Origin: Flavobacterium tiangeerense
GTDB taxonomy: Bacteria > Bacteroidota > Bacteroidia > Flavobacteriales > Flavobacteriaceae
Reading direction: 5' to 3'
Length of the DNA: 64,000 nucleotides
NCBI RefSeq assembly: GCF_007830355.1
Contig: NZ_VLKO01000002.1
Location: 62,001-126,000, forward strand
Made by a program: the position numbers and the translations under genes. The notes under the pieces are model-generated. The model ran no database searches. It had not been told where the DNA came from and saw nothing but the letters and a program-made list of their open reading frames with translations. Positions 35,847 to 44,878 of the stretch are shown here, in pieces (position 1 is the stretch's first letter; each line of letters begins with the position of its first letter).

Positions 35847-37364
35847 ATGAATAAAAAAGTAATTCTTATGATATTGGATGGTTGGGGAAAATCACCAGAT
35901 CCAAAAGTTTCAGCTATTGATAATGCAAATGTCCCATTTATAAATAGTTTGTATCAAAATTATCCTAGTGCTCAACTAAGAACAGATGGCTTAAATGTAG
36001 GTCTTCCAGAAGGACAAATGGGTAATAGCGAAGTGGGTCACATGAATCTGGGTGCAGGACGAATTGTGTACCAAGATTTAGCCAAAATTAACTTGGCGGT
36101 AGCTCATAGAACGTTAGCCCAAGAACAAGTGCTTGTAGATGCATTCACTTATGCTAAAATTAATAATAAAAAAGTACATTTTCTGGGTTTAGTATCAGAT
36201 GGAGGTGTACACTCACATACTTCGCATTTACGAGGATTGATTGATGCATCGCAAGAATATGGTTTAGAGAAAGTATATGTTCATGCATTTACAGATGGCC
36301 GTGATGTTGACCCAAAATCAGGAAAAAATTACATTCAAGATTTACAAGAATACATTAGCAACACTTCTGTTAAAATAGCATCGGTTATTGGTAGGTATTA
36401 TGCTATGGATAGAGACAGACGCTGGGAAAGAGTCAAACTTGCTTATGATTTACTGGTAAACGGAAAAGGAACTGCTGCCACTAATGCTGTACAGGCTATA
36501 CAAGAAAGTTATGAGGCAAATATTACAGATGAATTCATAAACCCAACCGTAATCACTACCTACAATAAGGAACCAATTGCAGTAATTGAAGATGATGACG
36601 TAGTTATTTTCTTTAACTTTAGAACAGACCGAGGTAGAGAATTAACAGAGGTACTATCACAAATGGATTGTCATGAGCAAAACATGCACAAGCTTAATTT
36701 GTATTATGTTACCCTTACCAATTACGACGAAACGTATCAAAACGTAAAAGTAGTTTACAATAAAGATAACATCACTGAAACACTGGGTGAAGTTTTAGAA
36801 AAAGCAGGCAAAAAACAAATTAGAATTGCTGAAACAGAGAAATATCCACACGTTACATTCTTCTTTTCAGGCGGTAGAGAACTTCCATTTATTGGCGAAA
36901 GCCGAATTTTAAAAAATTCTCCAAAAGTAGCTACTTACGATTTACAACCCGAAATGAGTGCGAATGAACTAACGGAAGCACTTATTCCAGAACTTGAAAA
37001 AGAGGAAGTTGATTTTGTATGCTTAAACTTTGCCAATGGAGATATGGTAGGGCATACAGGTATCATGAGCGCGGCAATAAAAGCTTGTGAAGCAGTTGAC
37101 CAATGTGTTGAAAAAGTTATCACTACAGCACTTGCTCACAATTACACCACTCTTGTAATTGCTGATCATGGTAATTGCGAAACAATGATTAACCCTGATG
37201 GAAGTCCAAATACGGCTCACACCACTAATCCAGTTCCGTTAATTCTAGTAGATAAAAACTTAACGATGATTAAAAACGGTGTGCTAGGTGATATAGCCCC
37301 TACAATACTTGAATTGATGGGTGTTGAAAAACCTGAGGTAATGACTTGTAATTCTCTACTATGA
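35847..37364 (+). CDS. gpmI: 2,3-bisphosphoglycerate-independent phosphoglycerate mutase
   Basis: Glycolytic enzyme interconverting 3- and 2-phosphoglycerate, manganese dependent, of the alkaline phosphatase superfamily. The 505 residues show the N-terminal metal site LMILDGWG (Asp11) and the phospho-serine Ser61 in GQMGNSEVGH. Also present are the HAFTDGRDVDP loop, FFNFRTDRGRE, and the C-terminal ADHGNCE and NTAHTTNPVP metal motifs. Everything needed for activity is present. Its stop overlaps the ATG of a tiny lipoprotein gene. Confidence 0.97.
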   Translation: MNKKVILMILDGWGKSPDPKVSAIDNANVPFINSLYQNYPSAQLRTDGLNVGLPEGQMGNSEVGHMNLGAGRIVYQDLAKINLAVAHRTLAQEQVLVDAFTYAKINNKKVHFLGLVSDGGVHSHTSHLRGLIDASQEYGLEKVYVHAFTDGRDVDPKSGKNYIQDLQEYISNTSVKIASVIGRYYAMDRDRRWERVKLAYDLLVNGKGTAATNAVQAIQESYEANITDEFINPTVITTYNKEPIAVIEDDDVVIFFNFRTDRGRELTEVLSQMDCHEQNMHKLNLYYVTLTNYDETYQNVKVVYNKDNITETLGEVLEKAGKKQIRIAETEKYPHVTFFFSGGRELPFIGESRILKNSPKVATYDLQPEMSANELTEALIPELEKEEVDFVCLNFANGDMVGHTGIMSAAIKACEAVDQCVEKVITTALAHNYTTLVIADHGNCETMINPDGSPNTAHTTNPVPLILVDKNLTMIKNGVLGDIAPTILELMGVEKPEVMTCNSLL

Positions 37365-37525
37365 AAAAGTATATGATTGTGCTATTAACTATAACTTTAT
37401 ATAGTTGCAGCTCATTAGGAACAGGACATAACGGCAGCCCTGGTGAGAATGGCTCAAATGCAATAGGAAACGAGAATGGGAAAAGTGGCGCTCCTGGTAA
37501 AAACGGTAAGTCCCACTATAACTAA
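37361..37525 (+). CDS. 54-residue collagen-like lipoprotein
   Basis: A small gene whose ATG (37361-37363) overlaps the gpmI stop in an ATGA. The product begins MKKYMIVLLTITLYSC, a good lipoprotein signal with Cys16. The mature 39 residues are Gly-rich and collagen-like (GSPGENGSNAIGNENG, then SGAPGKNGKS) with many Asn, Ser and Pro. A strong terminator follows 15 bp after the stop. The signal peptide, the coupled start and the terminator support a real gene. Function unknown; too short for a catalytic domain. Confidence 0.72.
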   Translation: MKKYMIVLLTITLYSCSSLGTGHNGSPGENGSNAIGNENGKSGAPGKNGKSHYN

Positions 37526-37539
37526 CAATAATTAATAAG

Positions 37540-37580
37540 AAAGAGGCTTTCAAAAGTATTTTTGAACAGCCTCTTTTTTT
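37540..37580 (+). terminator. Terminator of the gpmI-lipoprotein unit
   Basis: Long hairpin: AAAGAGGCT (37540-37548) pairs with AGCCTCTTT (37568-37576), with TTCAAAA/TTTTTGAA pairing inside, followed by a T run. Confidence 0.88.
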
Positions 37581-37669
37581 GTTAAGAATACTCTCATATC
37601 TGAATAGTATTCACATCTTAAATTAAAGTTAAATAAACAATAGCAATAGTATTACTATTAATTATACTG

Positions 37670-37677
37670 TACTTTTG
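37670..37677 (+). promoter_or_regulatory. -7 element before the LRR gene
   Basis: TACTTTTG matches TAnnTTTG and lies 21 bp before the LRR gene ATG. No clear TTG is seen at the -33 distance. Confidence 0.5.
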
Positions 37678-37698
37678 CTTGAATTAAAAATTCTTTTT

Positions 37699-38331
37699 AT
37701 GAAAACATACTTTACAACTGTCCTTGTTCTTCTTATTTCAACTAGTTTGTGGAGTCAAATTAAGTATGAAAAAAATAAAGAATTCAATAATTTAAATGAT
37801 GCTTTGAAAAATCCTGAGCTTATTTATCGATTGAATTTAAGCAATCAAAACATAAAACTCGATGCAGTGGATTGGTCTAAATTTATAAATCTAGAATACT
37901 TAAGTTTAAAAAACGACCATTTAAAAGAAATTCCAAGCGGTATTTCAAACATTAAAACATTAAAATCTATTGACTTAAGCGGGAATGATTTTGATGTCCT
38001 TCCTAGTGATTTCTCAAATCTAAAATTACTTGAAGAAGTACGATTAAACGATGAAAGTAAGATGAACTTACCCAAAACACTTGATGTTTTAGCTAAATTA
38101 CCAATGCTTAAATCTTTGTACTTGGAAAATGATCAGCTCAAAACGCTACCAACTGAATTATTAAAAATAAAAAATCTTGAAAATTTATATCTTGGAAACA
38201 ATGAAATTGAGAAGGTTCCAACTTTAAAAAAATTAGACCATCTTAAATATTTAGACTTAAAAGACAACAAAATCAAAAATGACTTGCAAGACATGAAAAA
38301 TTTGAATTTTGGACTGAAAGTAAATTTCTAA
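37699..38331 (+). CDS. Secreted leucine-rich-repeat protein
   Basis: A 210-residue protein starting at ATG 37699 with a signal peptide ending near LWSQ. About six LRR units of 22-23 residues are visible (for example LEYLSLKNDHLKEIPSGISN and LKSLYLENDQLKTLPTELLK), giving a curved solenoid for protein binding. No C-terminal sorting domain or lipobox is seen, so it may be periplasmic. It is short for the family and has no catalytic domain. It precedes a TetR gene by 53 bp on the same strand; a link to the exporter operon is possible but unproven. Confidence 0.85.
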   Translation: MKTYFTTVLVLLISTSLWSQIKYEKNKEFNNLNDALKNPELIYRLNLSNQNIKLDAVDWSKFINLEYLSLKNDHLKEIPSGISNIKTLKSIDLSGNDFDVLPSDFSNLKLLEEVRLNDESKMNLPKTLDVLAKLPMLKSLYLENDQLKTLPTELLKIKNLENLYLGNNEIEKVPTLKKLDHLKYLDLKDNKIKNDLQDMKNLNFGLKVNF

Positions 38332-38384
38332 TAAGATAAAATTAAAACAGATTATAAATACAAAATTGAGCTTAAACAAAAATT

Positions 38385-39056
38385 ATGGACGCTATTTTAT
38401 CAAATATAAGTATTGCTATTAACGAGAAGTTGTACGTTAAAAACCCCGAAACCTCCACTCTAGGCAAGAAAATAATAGAAAACAGTATCTTAATTATTGA
38501 TGAAATTGGCTTTGATAATTTTACCTTCAAAAAATTAGGAGAACGAATTGGGTCTAACGAAAGTTCTATATACCGCTATTTTGAGAACAAACATAAACTC
38601 CTTTTATACTTATCGTCTTGGTACTGGGGATGGATTGAATATAAACTAGTATTTGCCACTAATAATATTCTTATACCCATTGATAGATTGAAAAAAGCAA
38701 TTACAATCGTAACCGAAAAAATTGAGGATGATTATGCTACAACTCACATCAATGAAAACATCTTGAACAAAATTATTATTGCAGAGTTTACTAAAACCTT
38801 ACTCACTAAAGAAGTAGACGAAGAGAATAAAGAAGGCTTTTTCTTAGTTTACAAAAGAGTCATAAACCGCTTAATTGAAATGATAGTTGCTATAAACCAA
38901 GAGTACCCTTTTGCAAAAAGCTTGGCCTCATCAATAGTTGAAGGAGCCTTGCACCAACATTTTTTAAAAGACCATTTAAAAACCATAACAAATTGTAACG
39001 AAACCATTTCGCCAACAGATTTTTACATAGATCTAGTAGAAAGAATTGCAAAATAA
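38385..39056 (+). CDS. TetR/AcrR-family regulator of the adjacent exporter
   Basis: A 223-residue regulator with a TetR-type helix-turn-helix at about 30-70 (IGFDNFTFKKLGERIGSNES, then SIYRYFENKHKLL). The C-terminal ligand-binding half is diverged. It lies 5 bp before the ABC exporter gene and is transcribed with it, so autoregulation of the whole TetR-ABC-HlyD-TolC operon is likely. No operator palindrome was picked out with confidence upstream. Confidence 0.88.
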   Translation: MDAILSNISIAINEKLYVKNPETSTLGKKIIENSILIIDEIGFDNFTFKKLGERIGSNESSIYRYFENKHKLLLYLSSWYWGWIEYKLVFATNNILIPIDRLKKAITIVTEKIEDDYATTHINENILNKIIIAEFTKTLLTKEVDEENKEGFFLVYKRVINRLIEMIVAINQEYPFAKSLASSIVEGALHQHFLKDHLKTITNCNETISPTDFYIDLVERIAK

Positions 39057-39061
39057 ATACT

Positions 39062-40726
39062 ATGAAAAACACACCTTTAAAACGATTTTACAACTTACTT
39101 ACATTAGATAGAAAAGATGTTTACCAAATTTTCTTCTATGCTATTTTTGCAGGATTAATAAGTTTATCACTCCCATTAGGCATTCAAGCCATTACAAATT
39201 TTATACAATCAGGACGCGTGAGTGCTTCATGGATTGTGCTAATTGTATTAGTTGTTTTTGGGGTAGCTTTAGTAGGGCTTTTATCTTTAATGCAGCTCCG
39301 AATTACGGAAAACTTACAACAAAAAATATTTGTGCGTTCCTCATTTGAATTTGGTGCTCGTTTACCCAAAATAAAAATAGAAGAACTCTACAACACCTAT
39401 CCCCCAGAACTTGCCAATCGTTTTTTTGATACTTTAGCAATACAAAAAGGAACGTCTAAATTGCTGATTGACTTTTCGGCTGCCTTACTTCAAATTATTT
39501 TTGGTATTATATTGTTGTCTTTATACCACCCTTATTTTATTGTATTTGGAGCATTACTGTTTTTATTGCTTTATTTTATATTCAAATTTTCATACAAAGC
39601 TGGACTTGAAACAAGTTTAAAAGAATCTAAGTTTAAATACAAAGTGGCTAGTTGGATTCAAGAAATGGCTAGAAACAGCTACAGTTTTAAAAACGATTTA
39701 AATTATAATTTTGGGTTACAAAAAAACGACAATCTCGTGAGTGATTACTTGTCTTACAGAGAAAAGCATTTCAAGATTATTCAAAGACAATTCAGTCAAT
39801 TGATTATTTTTAAAATAATAATTACAGCTAGTTTACTCTCCATTGGTGGTTTTTTAGTGCTGTCACAACAAATGAACATCGGTCAATTTGTGGCTGCAGA
39901 AATTATTATTCTATTGGTCATCAACTCTGTTGAAAAAATTATTTTGGGCCTTGAGACATTTTATGACGTATTAACATCAGTTGAAAAAATAGGGCAAGTA
40001 ACTGATTTAGAACTTGAGCAGGAAATGCCTTTTACGAGTGATACCTGTTACAATAAAATTTCACTTGAAATGGAGGGAATGAGTTTTAAATTCCCTGATT
40101 CAACAAAAGAAATTTTAAATGGCATAACATTAAAAATTGACCAAGGGGAACACATAGCAATAGATGGTGAAAATGGATCTGGCAAGTCTACATTAATCCG
40201 AATTTTATCGGGTTTACTAGAGCCTACATCGGGTGCTTTATATATAAATGATGATACTTTCAAAAAAATAAACATAAAACAATATCGATCTCAAATAGGA
40301 TCTATCATTACTGGAGAAACCCCATTTGAAGGTACTCTACTCGAAAACATTACCTTTAATGATAAATTCATAAGCACTGAGGATCTAAGATGGGCAATAG
40401 ATGGTGTCCAACTCACTTCATTTATAAAATCACTACCTAAAGGACTTGATACTAACATATTACCCGAAGGAAAACAACTTTCGTCATCGAATTGCCAAAA
40501 GATTTTATTGGCCCGAAGCATCATTCATAAACCTAAAATTTTGTTTTATGAAGATCCAACTGACAAAATGGATACCACTGTTGCAAATGAAATTATAGAT
40601 TTTATAACGTCCGAGAAACACAAATGGACCATCATAGTTTCGTCAAAAAATCCATATTGGAAAACCAAGTGCTCCCGAGTAATCATTATGAATAACGGTG
40701 TAATCGAACAAGATTTAAAAAAATAA
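39062..40726 (+). CDS. ABC exporter, fused membrane and (degenerate) ATPase domains
   Basis: A 554-residue ABC protein with six membrane segments (about 20-300) and a C-terminal nucleotide-binding domain. Walker A is intact (GENGSGKST, 369-377). Other motifs are not: the Q-loop Gln is replaced (SIITGETPF), the signature reads LSSSN (473-477) instead of LSGGQ, Walker B ends FYED rather than LLDE, and the switch histidine is Lys (SSKN, about 529). No peptidase C39 domain is present. It sits between TetR and HlyD-TolC genes, as in a type I secretion or efflux unit. Reduced ATPase activity is inferred. Confidence 0.88.
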   Translation: MKNTPLKRFYNLLTLDRKDVYQIFFYAIFAGLISLSLPLGIQAITNFIQSGRVSASWIVLIVLVVFGVALVGLLSLMQLRITENLQQKIFVRSSFEFGARLPKIKIEELYNTYPPELANRFFDTLAIQKGTSKLLIDFSAALLQIIFGIILLSLYHPYFIVFGALLFLLLYFIFKFSYKAGLETSLKESKFKYKVASWIQEMARNSYSFKNDLNYNFGLQKNDNLVSDYLSYREKHFKIIQRQFSQLIIFKIIITASLLSIGGFLVLSQQMNIGQFVAAEIIILLVINSVEKIILGLETFYDVLTSVEKIGQVTDLELEQEMPFTSDTCYNKISLEMEGMSFKFPDSTKEILNGITLKIDQGEHIAIDGENGSGKSTLIRILSGLLEPTSGALYINDDTFKKINIKQYRSQIGSIITGETPFEGTLLENITFNDKFISTEDLRWAIDGVQLTSFIKSLPKGLDTNILPEGKQLSSSNCQKILLARSIIHKPKILFYEDPTDKMDTTVANEIIDFITSEKHKWTIIVSSKNPYWKTKCSRVIIMNNGVIEQDLKK

Positions 40727-40732
40727 TTAGCC

Positions 40733-42079
40733 ATGCTAAACATATCCGAAAATAATACAAGACTTCCTTCATTTGATCGTTTCACTACGGTACATAACCT
40801 TGCTAATAGACCTCATTATAAGATTTTAAATAAAATTATAGCGGCCGTTTCAATTATAGGAATAATCGCTTTGTTCTTACCTTGGACACAAAATATATCT
40901 GGAAGCGGTAGCGTAACCACTTTAAAACCAAATCAAAGACCCCAATCCATACAAAGTGTAATATCTGGTAGACTTGAAAAATGGTATGTACAAGAAGGTG
41001 ATTATGTAAAAAAAGGGGACACAATTGTTTTTATCTCAGAGATAAAAGAAGACTACATGGATCCCAACTTGGTACAGAACACTAGAAATCAAATTAACGC
41101 TAAGAAACAATCCTTAGAATCCTATAGCTCAAAAGTAAGTACATTAACCGGACAAGTAGAAGCTATTGAAAGAGAAAAGGATTTAAAACTGGAGCAAGCT
41201 CAAAATAAAATTAAACAATCTGTTTTAAAAATTAAAAGTGATAGTATTGATTTGGTAGCTGTAAAAACGCAACTAAAAATTGCGACAACACAATTCAACC
41301 GTTCTGTTGCGTTAAACAAAGAGGGATTAAAGCCATTGACTGATATCGAAGAAAAAAGATTGAAATTACAAGAAGTTGAGGCTAAGATAATCACTCAGGA
41401 AAATAAATATCTTACTAGTAAAAATGAATTTATAAATGCCAAAGTTGAAATAAATAGAATAAGTGCTGAGTATGCTGAAAAAGCATCCAAAGCTAATAGT
41501 GATAAGTATACCGCATTGAGCAGCCAGTTTGATACAGATGCACAAGTTAACAAACTAGAAAATCAGTATGCTAATTACAGTATTAGAAACGGTATGTATT
41601 ATATCAAAGCATCACAAAATGGATATGTAAATAGAGCTTTACAATCTGGTATTGGCGAAACCATAAAGGAGGGAACTCCAATAGCTACGATTATGCCTTC
41701 AGAATATGATATTGCTGTTGAAACCTTTGTTAATCCTATTGATTTACCCCTTTTGAGTAAAGGTGAAAAAGTACGTGTTTGGTTTGATGGATGGCCCACT
41801 ATTGTATTTTCGGGTTGGCCTAACATGTCCTACGGAACCTTTGGTGGAAAAATTGTGGCGATTGAGAATTTTATCAGTGCAAACGGTAAATACCGAGTGC
41901 TAATTGCTCCTGATGAAAACGAAGACAAGTGGCCAAAACAATTAAGCATAGGTGCAGGAGCACAAACTATTGCCCTACTGAACAATGTACCAGTGTGGTT
42001 TGAACTTTGGAGAACACTTAACGGTTTTCCACCTAATTATTACAAAACAGCAGATCAACCTACAAAAGATAAGAAGTAA
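40733..42079 (+). CDS. HlyD-family periplasmic adaptor
   Basis: A 448-residue membrane-fusion protein bridging the ABC exporter to TolC. It has a membrane helix (about 39-58), a lipoyl half-motif (SGRLEKWYVQEGDYVKKGD), a long coiled-coil hairpin (about 115-270), the second lipoyl half (KASQNGYVNRAL) and a beta-barrel. It starts 6 bp after the ABC gene and its stop overlaps the TolC start (TAATG). A C-terminal region (FELWRTLNGFPPNYYK) extends past the barrel. Confidence 0.93.
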   Translation: MLNISENNTRLPSFDRFTTVHNLANRPHYKILNKIIAAVSIIGIIALFLPWTQNISGSGSVTTLKPNQRPQSIQSVISGRLEKWYVQEGDYVKKGDTIVFISEIKEDYMDPNLVQNTRNQINAKKQSLESYSSKVSTLTGQVEAIEREKDLKLEQAQNKIKQSVLKIKSDSIDLVAVKTQLKIATTQFNRSVALNKEGLKPLTDIEEKRLKLQEVEAKIITQENKYLTSKNEFINAKVEINRISAEYAEKASKANSDKYTALSSQFDTDAQVNKLENQYANYSIRNGMYYIKASQNGYVNRALQSGIGETIKEGTPIATIMPSEYDIAVETFVNPIDLPLLSKGEKVRVWFDGWPTIVFSGWPNMSYGTFGGKIVAIENFISANGKYRVLIAPDENEDKWPKQLSIGAGAQTIALLNNVPVWFELWRTLNGFPPNYYKTADQPTKDKK

Positions 42080-43467
42080 TGAAACAAATACTAGTAGCGT
42101 TTTTATTTTTTGGCATCTCATTATCCGCGCAAACTACGGTTACAAAGGAGTTCTCCTATACTGAATTTTTAGGTTACGTAAAAAAATACCATCCTTTGGT
42201 GAAAAATGCTAACCTAGAAATAAACAAAGCGCAAGCCAACTTGATGATGGCTAGAGGTGGTTTTGATCCGAAAATTGAAGTCGATTTTAGCAAAAAACAA
42301 TTCAAAGACAAAGAGTATTATTCTATTTTAAACAGCAGTTTCAAAATACCAACTTGGTACGGTATCGAAATTAAGGCTGGATTTGATAACAATGAAGGCA
42401 TATACCTGAATCCCGAAAACACAGTACCTAATCAAGGGCTAACATCTCTGGGAGTTACTGTTCCGCTTGGACAAGGCTTATTAATTAATCAAAGAATGGC
42501 TGATGTTCGAAAAGCAAAAATGCAAATAAAACTAAGCGAAGCAGAGCGAAAACTGCAAGCCATTGCTGTGCTTTATGACGCATCAGTGGCGTATTTTAAC
42601 TGGAAAAAAAACTTCAATGAAGTACAACTCTACGAGGAATACAATCAAAATGCGCAAATACGATTTAAAGGAATACAATCCCTAATCAATCAAGGAGACA
42701 AACCTGCAATAGATAGTGTTGAGGCAGGAATTATTGTAAAAAATAGAGCTTTAAGTCTTGAAGATTCTAAATTAAAACTTACCAAAGCCAAATTAGAACT
42801 TTCTAATTATTTATGGCTTGAGAACAACATTCCACTCGAACTAGCTGAAGATTTAATTCCAGAAATTCAATTGGAGTTTACCATTCAAGAAAGTTTAAGA
42901 ACAAATGATCTGGTTAATCAAGACTTTTCGATTACCAGTCATCCAAAAATAAACGCGCTTGAAAGTAAAATCGACATGTTAACTGTAGATCAAAAACTGA
43001 AAGCCAATATGCTTTTACCCAAAATTGACATCGGTTATTCCTATTTATCTGAACCGAGCTATATAGACAATTACCGCTTTGAAGATTATAAGATTGGATT
43101 GAATTTTTACTTTCCGCTATTTTTAAGAAAAGAAAGAGGAAGTCTTAAATTAGCTAAATTCAAAGTACAAGAAACAGAATTTGCCTTGAATCTTGAAAAA
43201 GTACAATTGACGAACAAGATTAATGCTCAAAAAATAGAAATTGAATCCTTATTAAAACAAAAGGAATTAATAAAAGGTTTGGTAAAAGACAATCAAACCA
43301 TGTTGAACTCTGAGGAACGCTTGTTTTCTTTTGGCGAAAGCTCACTGTTTTTAATCAATACTAGAGAGAACAATTTAGTGAGTGCACAACTATCAAAAAT
43401 AGCATTGGAAAACCGCTTTTACATTTCAAATTCGGAGCTTTTTAAAATTATGGCCAATCCGGATTAA
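42079..43467 (+). CDS. TolC-family outer-membrane efflux protein
   Basis: A 462-residue outer-membrane channel with signal peptide (to about SLSAQ). It has the two structural repeats of the TolC family, each rich in long alpha-helices (about 30-220 and 270-455). It forms the exit duct for the ABC-HlyD pair encoded immediately upstream, with which it is translationally coupled (TAATG at 42077-42081). Cargo is unknown: no secreted C-terminal RTX substrate is encoded nearby. Confidence 0.92.
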   Translation: MKQILVAFLFFGISLSAQTTVTKEFSYTEFLGYVKKYHPLVKNANLEINKAQANLMMARGGFDPKIEVDFSKKQFKDKEYYSILNSSFKIPTWYGIEIKAGFDNNEGIYLNPENTVPNQGLTSLGVTVPLGQGLLINQRMADVRKAKMQIKLSEAERKLQAIAVLYDASVAYFNWKKNFNEVQLYEEYNQNAQIRFKGIQSLINQGDKPAIDSVEAGIIVKNRALSLEDSKLKLTKAKLELSNYLWLENNIPLELAEDLIPEIQLEFTIQESLRTNDLVNQDFSITSHPKINALESKIDMLTVDQKLKANMLLPKIDIGYSYLSEPSYIDNYRFEDYKIGLNFYFPLFLRKERGSLKLAKFKVQETEFALNLEKVQLTNKINAQKIEIESLLKQKELIKGLVKDNQTMLNSEERLFSFGESSLFLINTRENNLVSAQLSKIALENRFYISNSELFKIMANPD

Positions 43468-43482
43468 ATAATTATAAAATCG

Positions 43483-43490
43483 TACTTTTG
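43483..43490 (+). promoter_or_regulatory. -7 element before map
   Basis: TACTTTTG matches TAnnTTTG, 20 bp before the map ATG. No well-placed TTG is seen upstream. Confidence 0.5.
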
Positions 43491-43510
43491 CCAACTGAAA
43501 ATTCGAAATT

Positions 43511-44329
43511 ATGATTATAGCAAAGTCACGTGAAGAAATAGAATTAATGCGCGAAAGTGCCTTAATCGTATCCAAAACATTAGGAATGATTGCCTCCGAG
43601 ATCAAAGAAGGAGTAACAACATTATACTTAGACAAACTTGCCGAAGCCTTTATTCGTGATCACGGCGCAGTACCAAGTTTCTTAGGATTGTACGGTTTTC
43701 CAAATTCACTATGCATGAGTCCTAACTCACAAGTAGTTCATGGAATCCCAAACAACAAACCATTAGAAAGCGGTGATGTAATTTCGGTGGATTGCGGTGC
43801 TTTCAAAAACGGATATCATGGTGATCATGCGTACTCTTTCGAAATTGGAGAAGTGGCACCAGAAACAAAAAAATTATTACAAGTTACAAAGGAATCCTTG
43901 TACGTAGGAATTCGCGAGCTTCGACTTGGAAATCGTGTGGAAGATGTGGGAAATGCTATTCAAAAATATACCGAAGCACATGGATATGGTGTAGTACGTG
44001 AGCTTGTAGGTCACGGCTTAGGCCAAAAAATGCATGAAGATCCCGAAATGCCAAATTACGGTAAAAAAGGTCGTGGTAAACTTTTTATTGAAGGTATGGT
44101 GGTTGCCATAGAACCGATGATCAATATGGGAACCCGCAACATCAAACAACACAAAGACGGCTGGACTATTACTACTGCCGATGGAAAACCAAGTGCCCAC
44201 TTTGAACACGATGTGGCCATTATTGATGGAAAACCTGAAATTTTATCCACTTTTGCTTACGTTTATAAAGAACTGGGAATTGTGAGCAATGATGAAGAAG
44301 AGTTTAGAAAAGTGCCTTTGGTTATTTAA
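43511..44329 (+). CDS. map: Methionine aminopeptidase, type I
   Basis: Removes the N-terminal methionine from nascent proteins in the cytoplasm. The 272 residues contain the metal ligands of the family: Asp in ISVDCGAFKNGYHGDHAYSF (two aspartates), His in VGHGLGQKMHEDPEMPNYG, and the Glu residues near AIEPM and FEHDVAI. No N-terminal zinc-finger extension is present. It stands alone rather than in the ribosomal-protein operon. Its stop is immediately followed by the left inverted repeat of the next element. Confidence 0.96.
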   Translation: MIIAKSREEIELMRESALIVSKTLGMIASEIKEGVTTLYLDKLAEAFIRDHGAVPSFLGLYGFPNSLCMSPNSQVVHGIPNNKPLESGDVISVDCGAFKNGYHGDHAYSFEIGEVAPETKKLLQVTKESLYVGIRELRLGNRVEDVGNAIQKYTEAHGYGVVRELVGHGLGQKMHEDPEMPNYGKKGRGKLFIEGMVVAIEPMINMGTRNIKQHKDGWTITTADGKPSAHFEHDVAIIDGKPEILSTFAYVYKELGIVSNDEEEFRKVPLVI

Positions 44330-44864
44330 ACACGAATTGCACGAATTACCACGAATCTAAAACTTATGAAAATTTCAGAAATAATGCCCTTGATTATTTA
44401 ACCAATAACATACAAAATGCATGAACTTTATTTGAAAGAAGAAGCTTATTCAATAATCGGAATTTGTATGGAAGTTCACAAAATTCTGGGAAAAGGACAC
44501 AGTGAAAAGGTTTATGGTGATGCATTAGAATATGAATTTAAGAAAAATAACATCCCTTATTCCAGAGAATCCAAATTCAATATTGAGTACAAAGAAATAA
44601 TTTTACCAACTTATTATTTTGCTGATTTTTTGGTCTTCGACGAAATCATACTCGAAATTAAAGCAATACAAGAATTGAGTAAAAGTGAAATTAAACAAAC
44701 ACTTAATTACTTAGCAGCATCAAAAAATAAACTCGGAATTTTGATCAACTTTGGTGAAGATAGCCTTAAATATAAAAGAATAATCCTGTAACAAACACGC
44801 ACTTTTTGGCTTTCAAAACAAAATCAACTTTTGTAATTAGTGCAAATTCGTGAAATTCGTGTTT
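44328..44864. mobile_element. Putative GxxExxY cassette bounded by 29-bp inverted repeats
   Basis: The left arm 44328-44356 and the right arm 44836-44864 are inverted copies with 25 of 29 identical positions. Each contains two or three CACGAATT-like units about 10 bp apart. Between them lies one gene, the GxxExxY nuclease-like protein, with short spacers. The layout resembles a minimal mobile cassette between the housekeeping genes map and a methyltransferase. No transposase or target-site duplication was confirmed, so mobility is inference. Confidence 0.5.
44417..44791 (+). CDS. GxxExxY protein (PD-(D/E)XK-like fold)
   Basis: A 124-residue protein of the GxxExxY family, named for the motif seen here as GHSEKVY (about 33-39). 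A PD-(D/E)XK-like core is visible as Glu in the helix, then ADFLVFDEIILEIKA, where Asp and the ExK (Glu-Ile-Lys) fit the nuclease triad. A late QTLNYLAASKNKLGILINFG matches the family end. Function is unknown. It sits inside the inverted-repeat cassette, and base composition is AT-rich like its surroundings. Confidence 0.85.
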   Translation: MHELYLKEEAYSIIGICMEVHKILGKGHSEKVYGDALEYEFKKNNIPYSRESKFNIEYKEIILPTYYFADFLVFDEIILEIKAIQELSKSEIKQTLNYLAASKNKLGILINFGEDSLKYKRIIL

Positions 44865-44878
44865 TAATTAATATGTAA

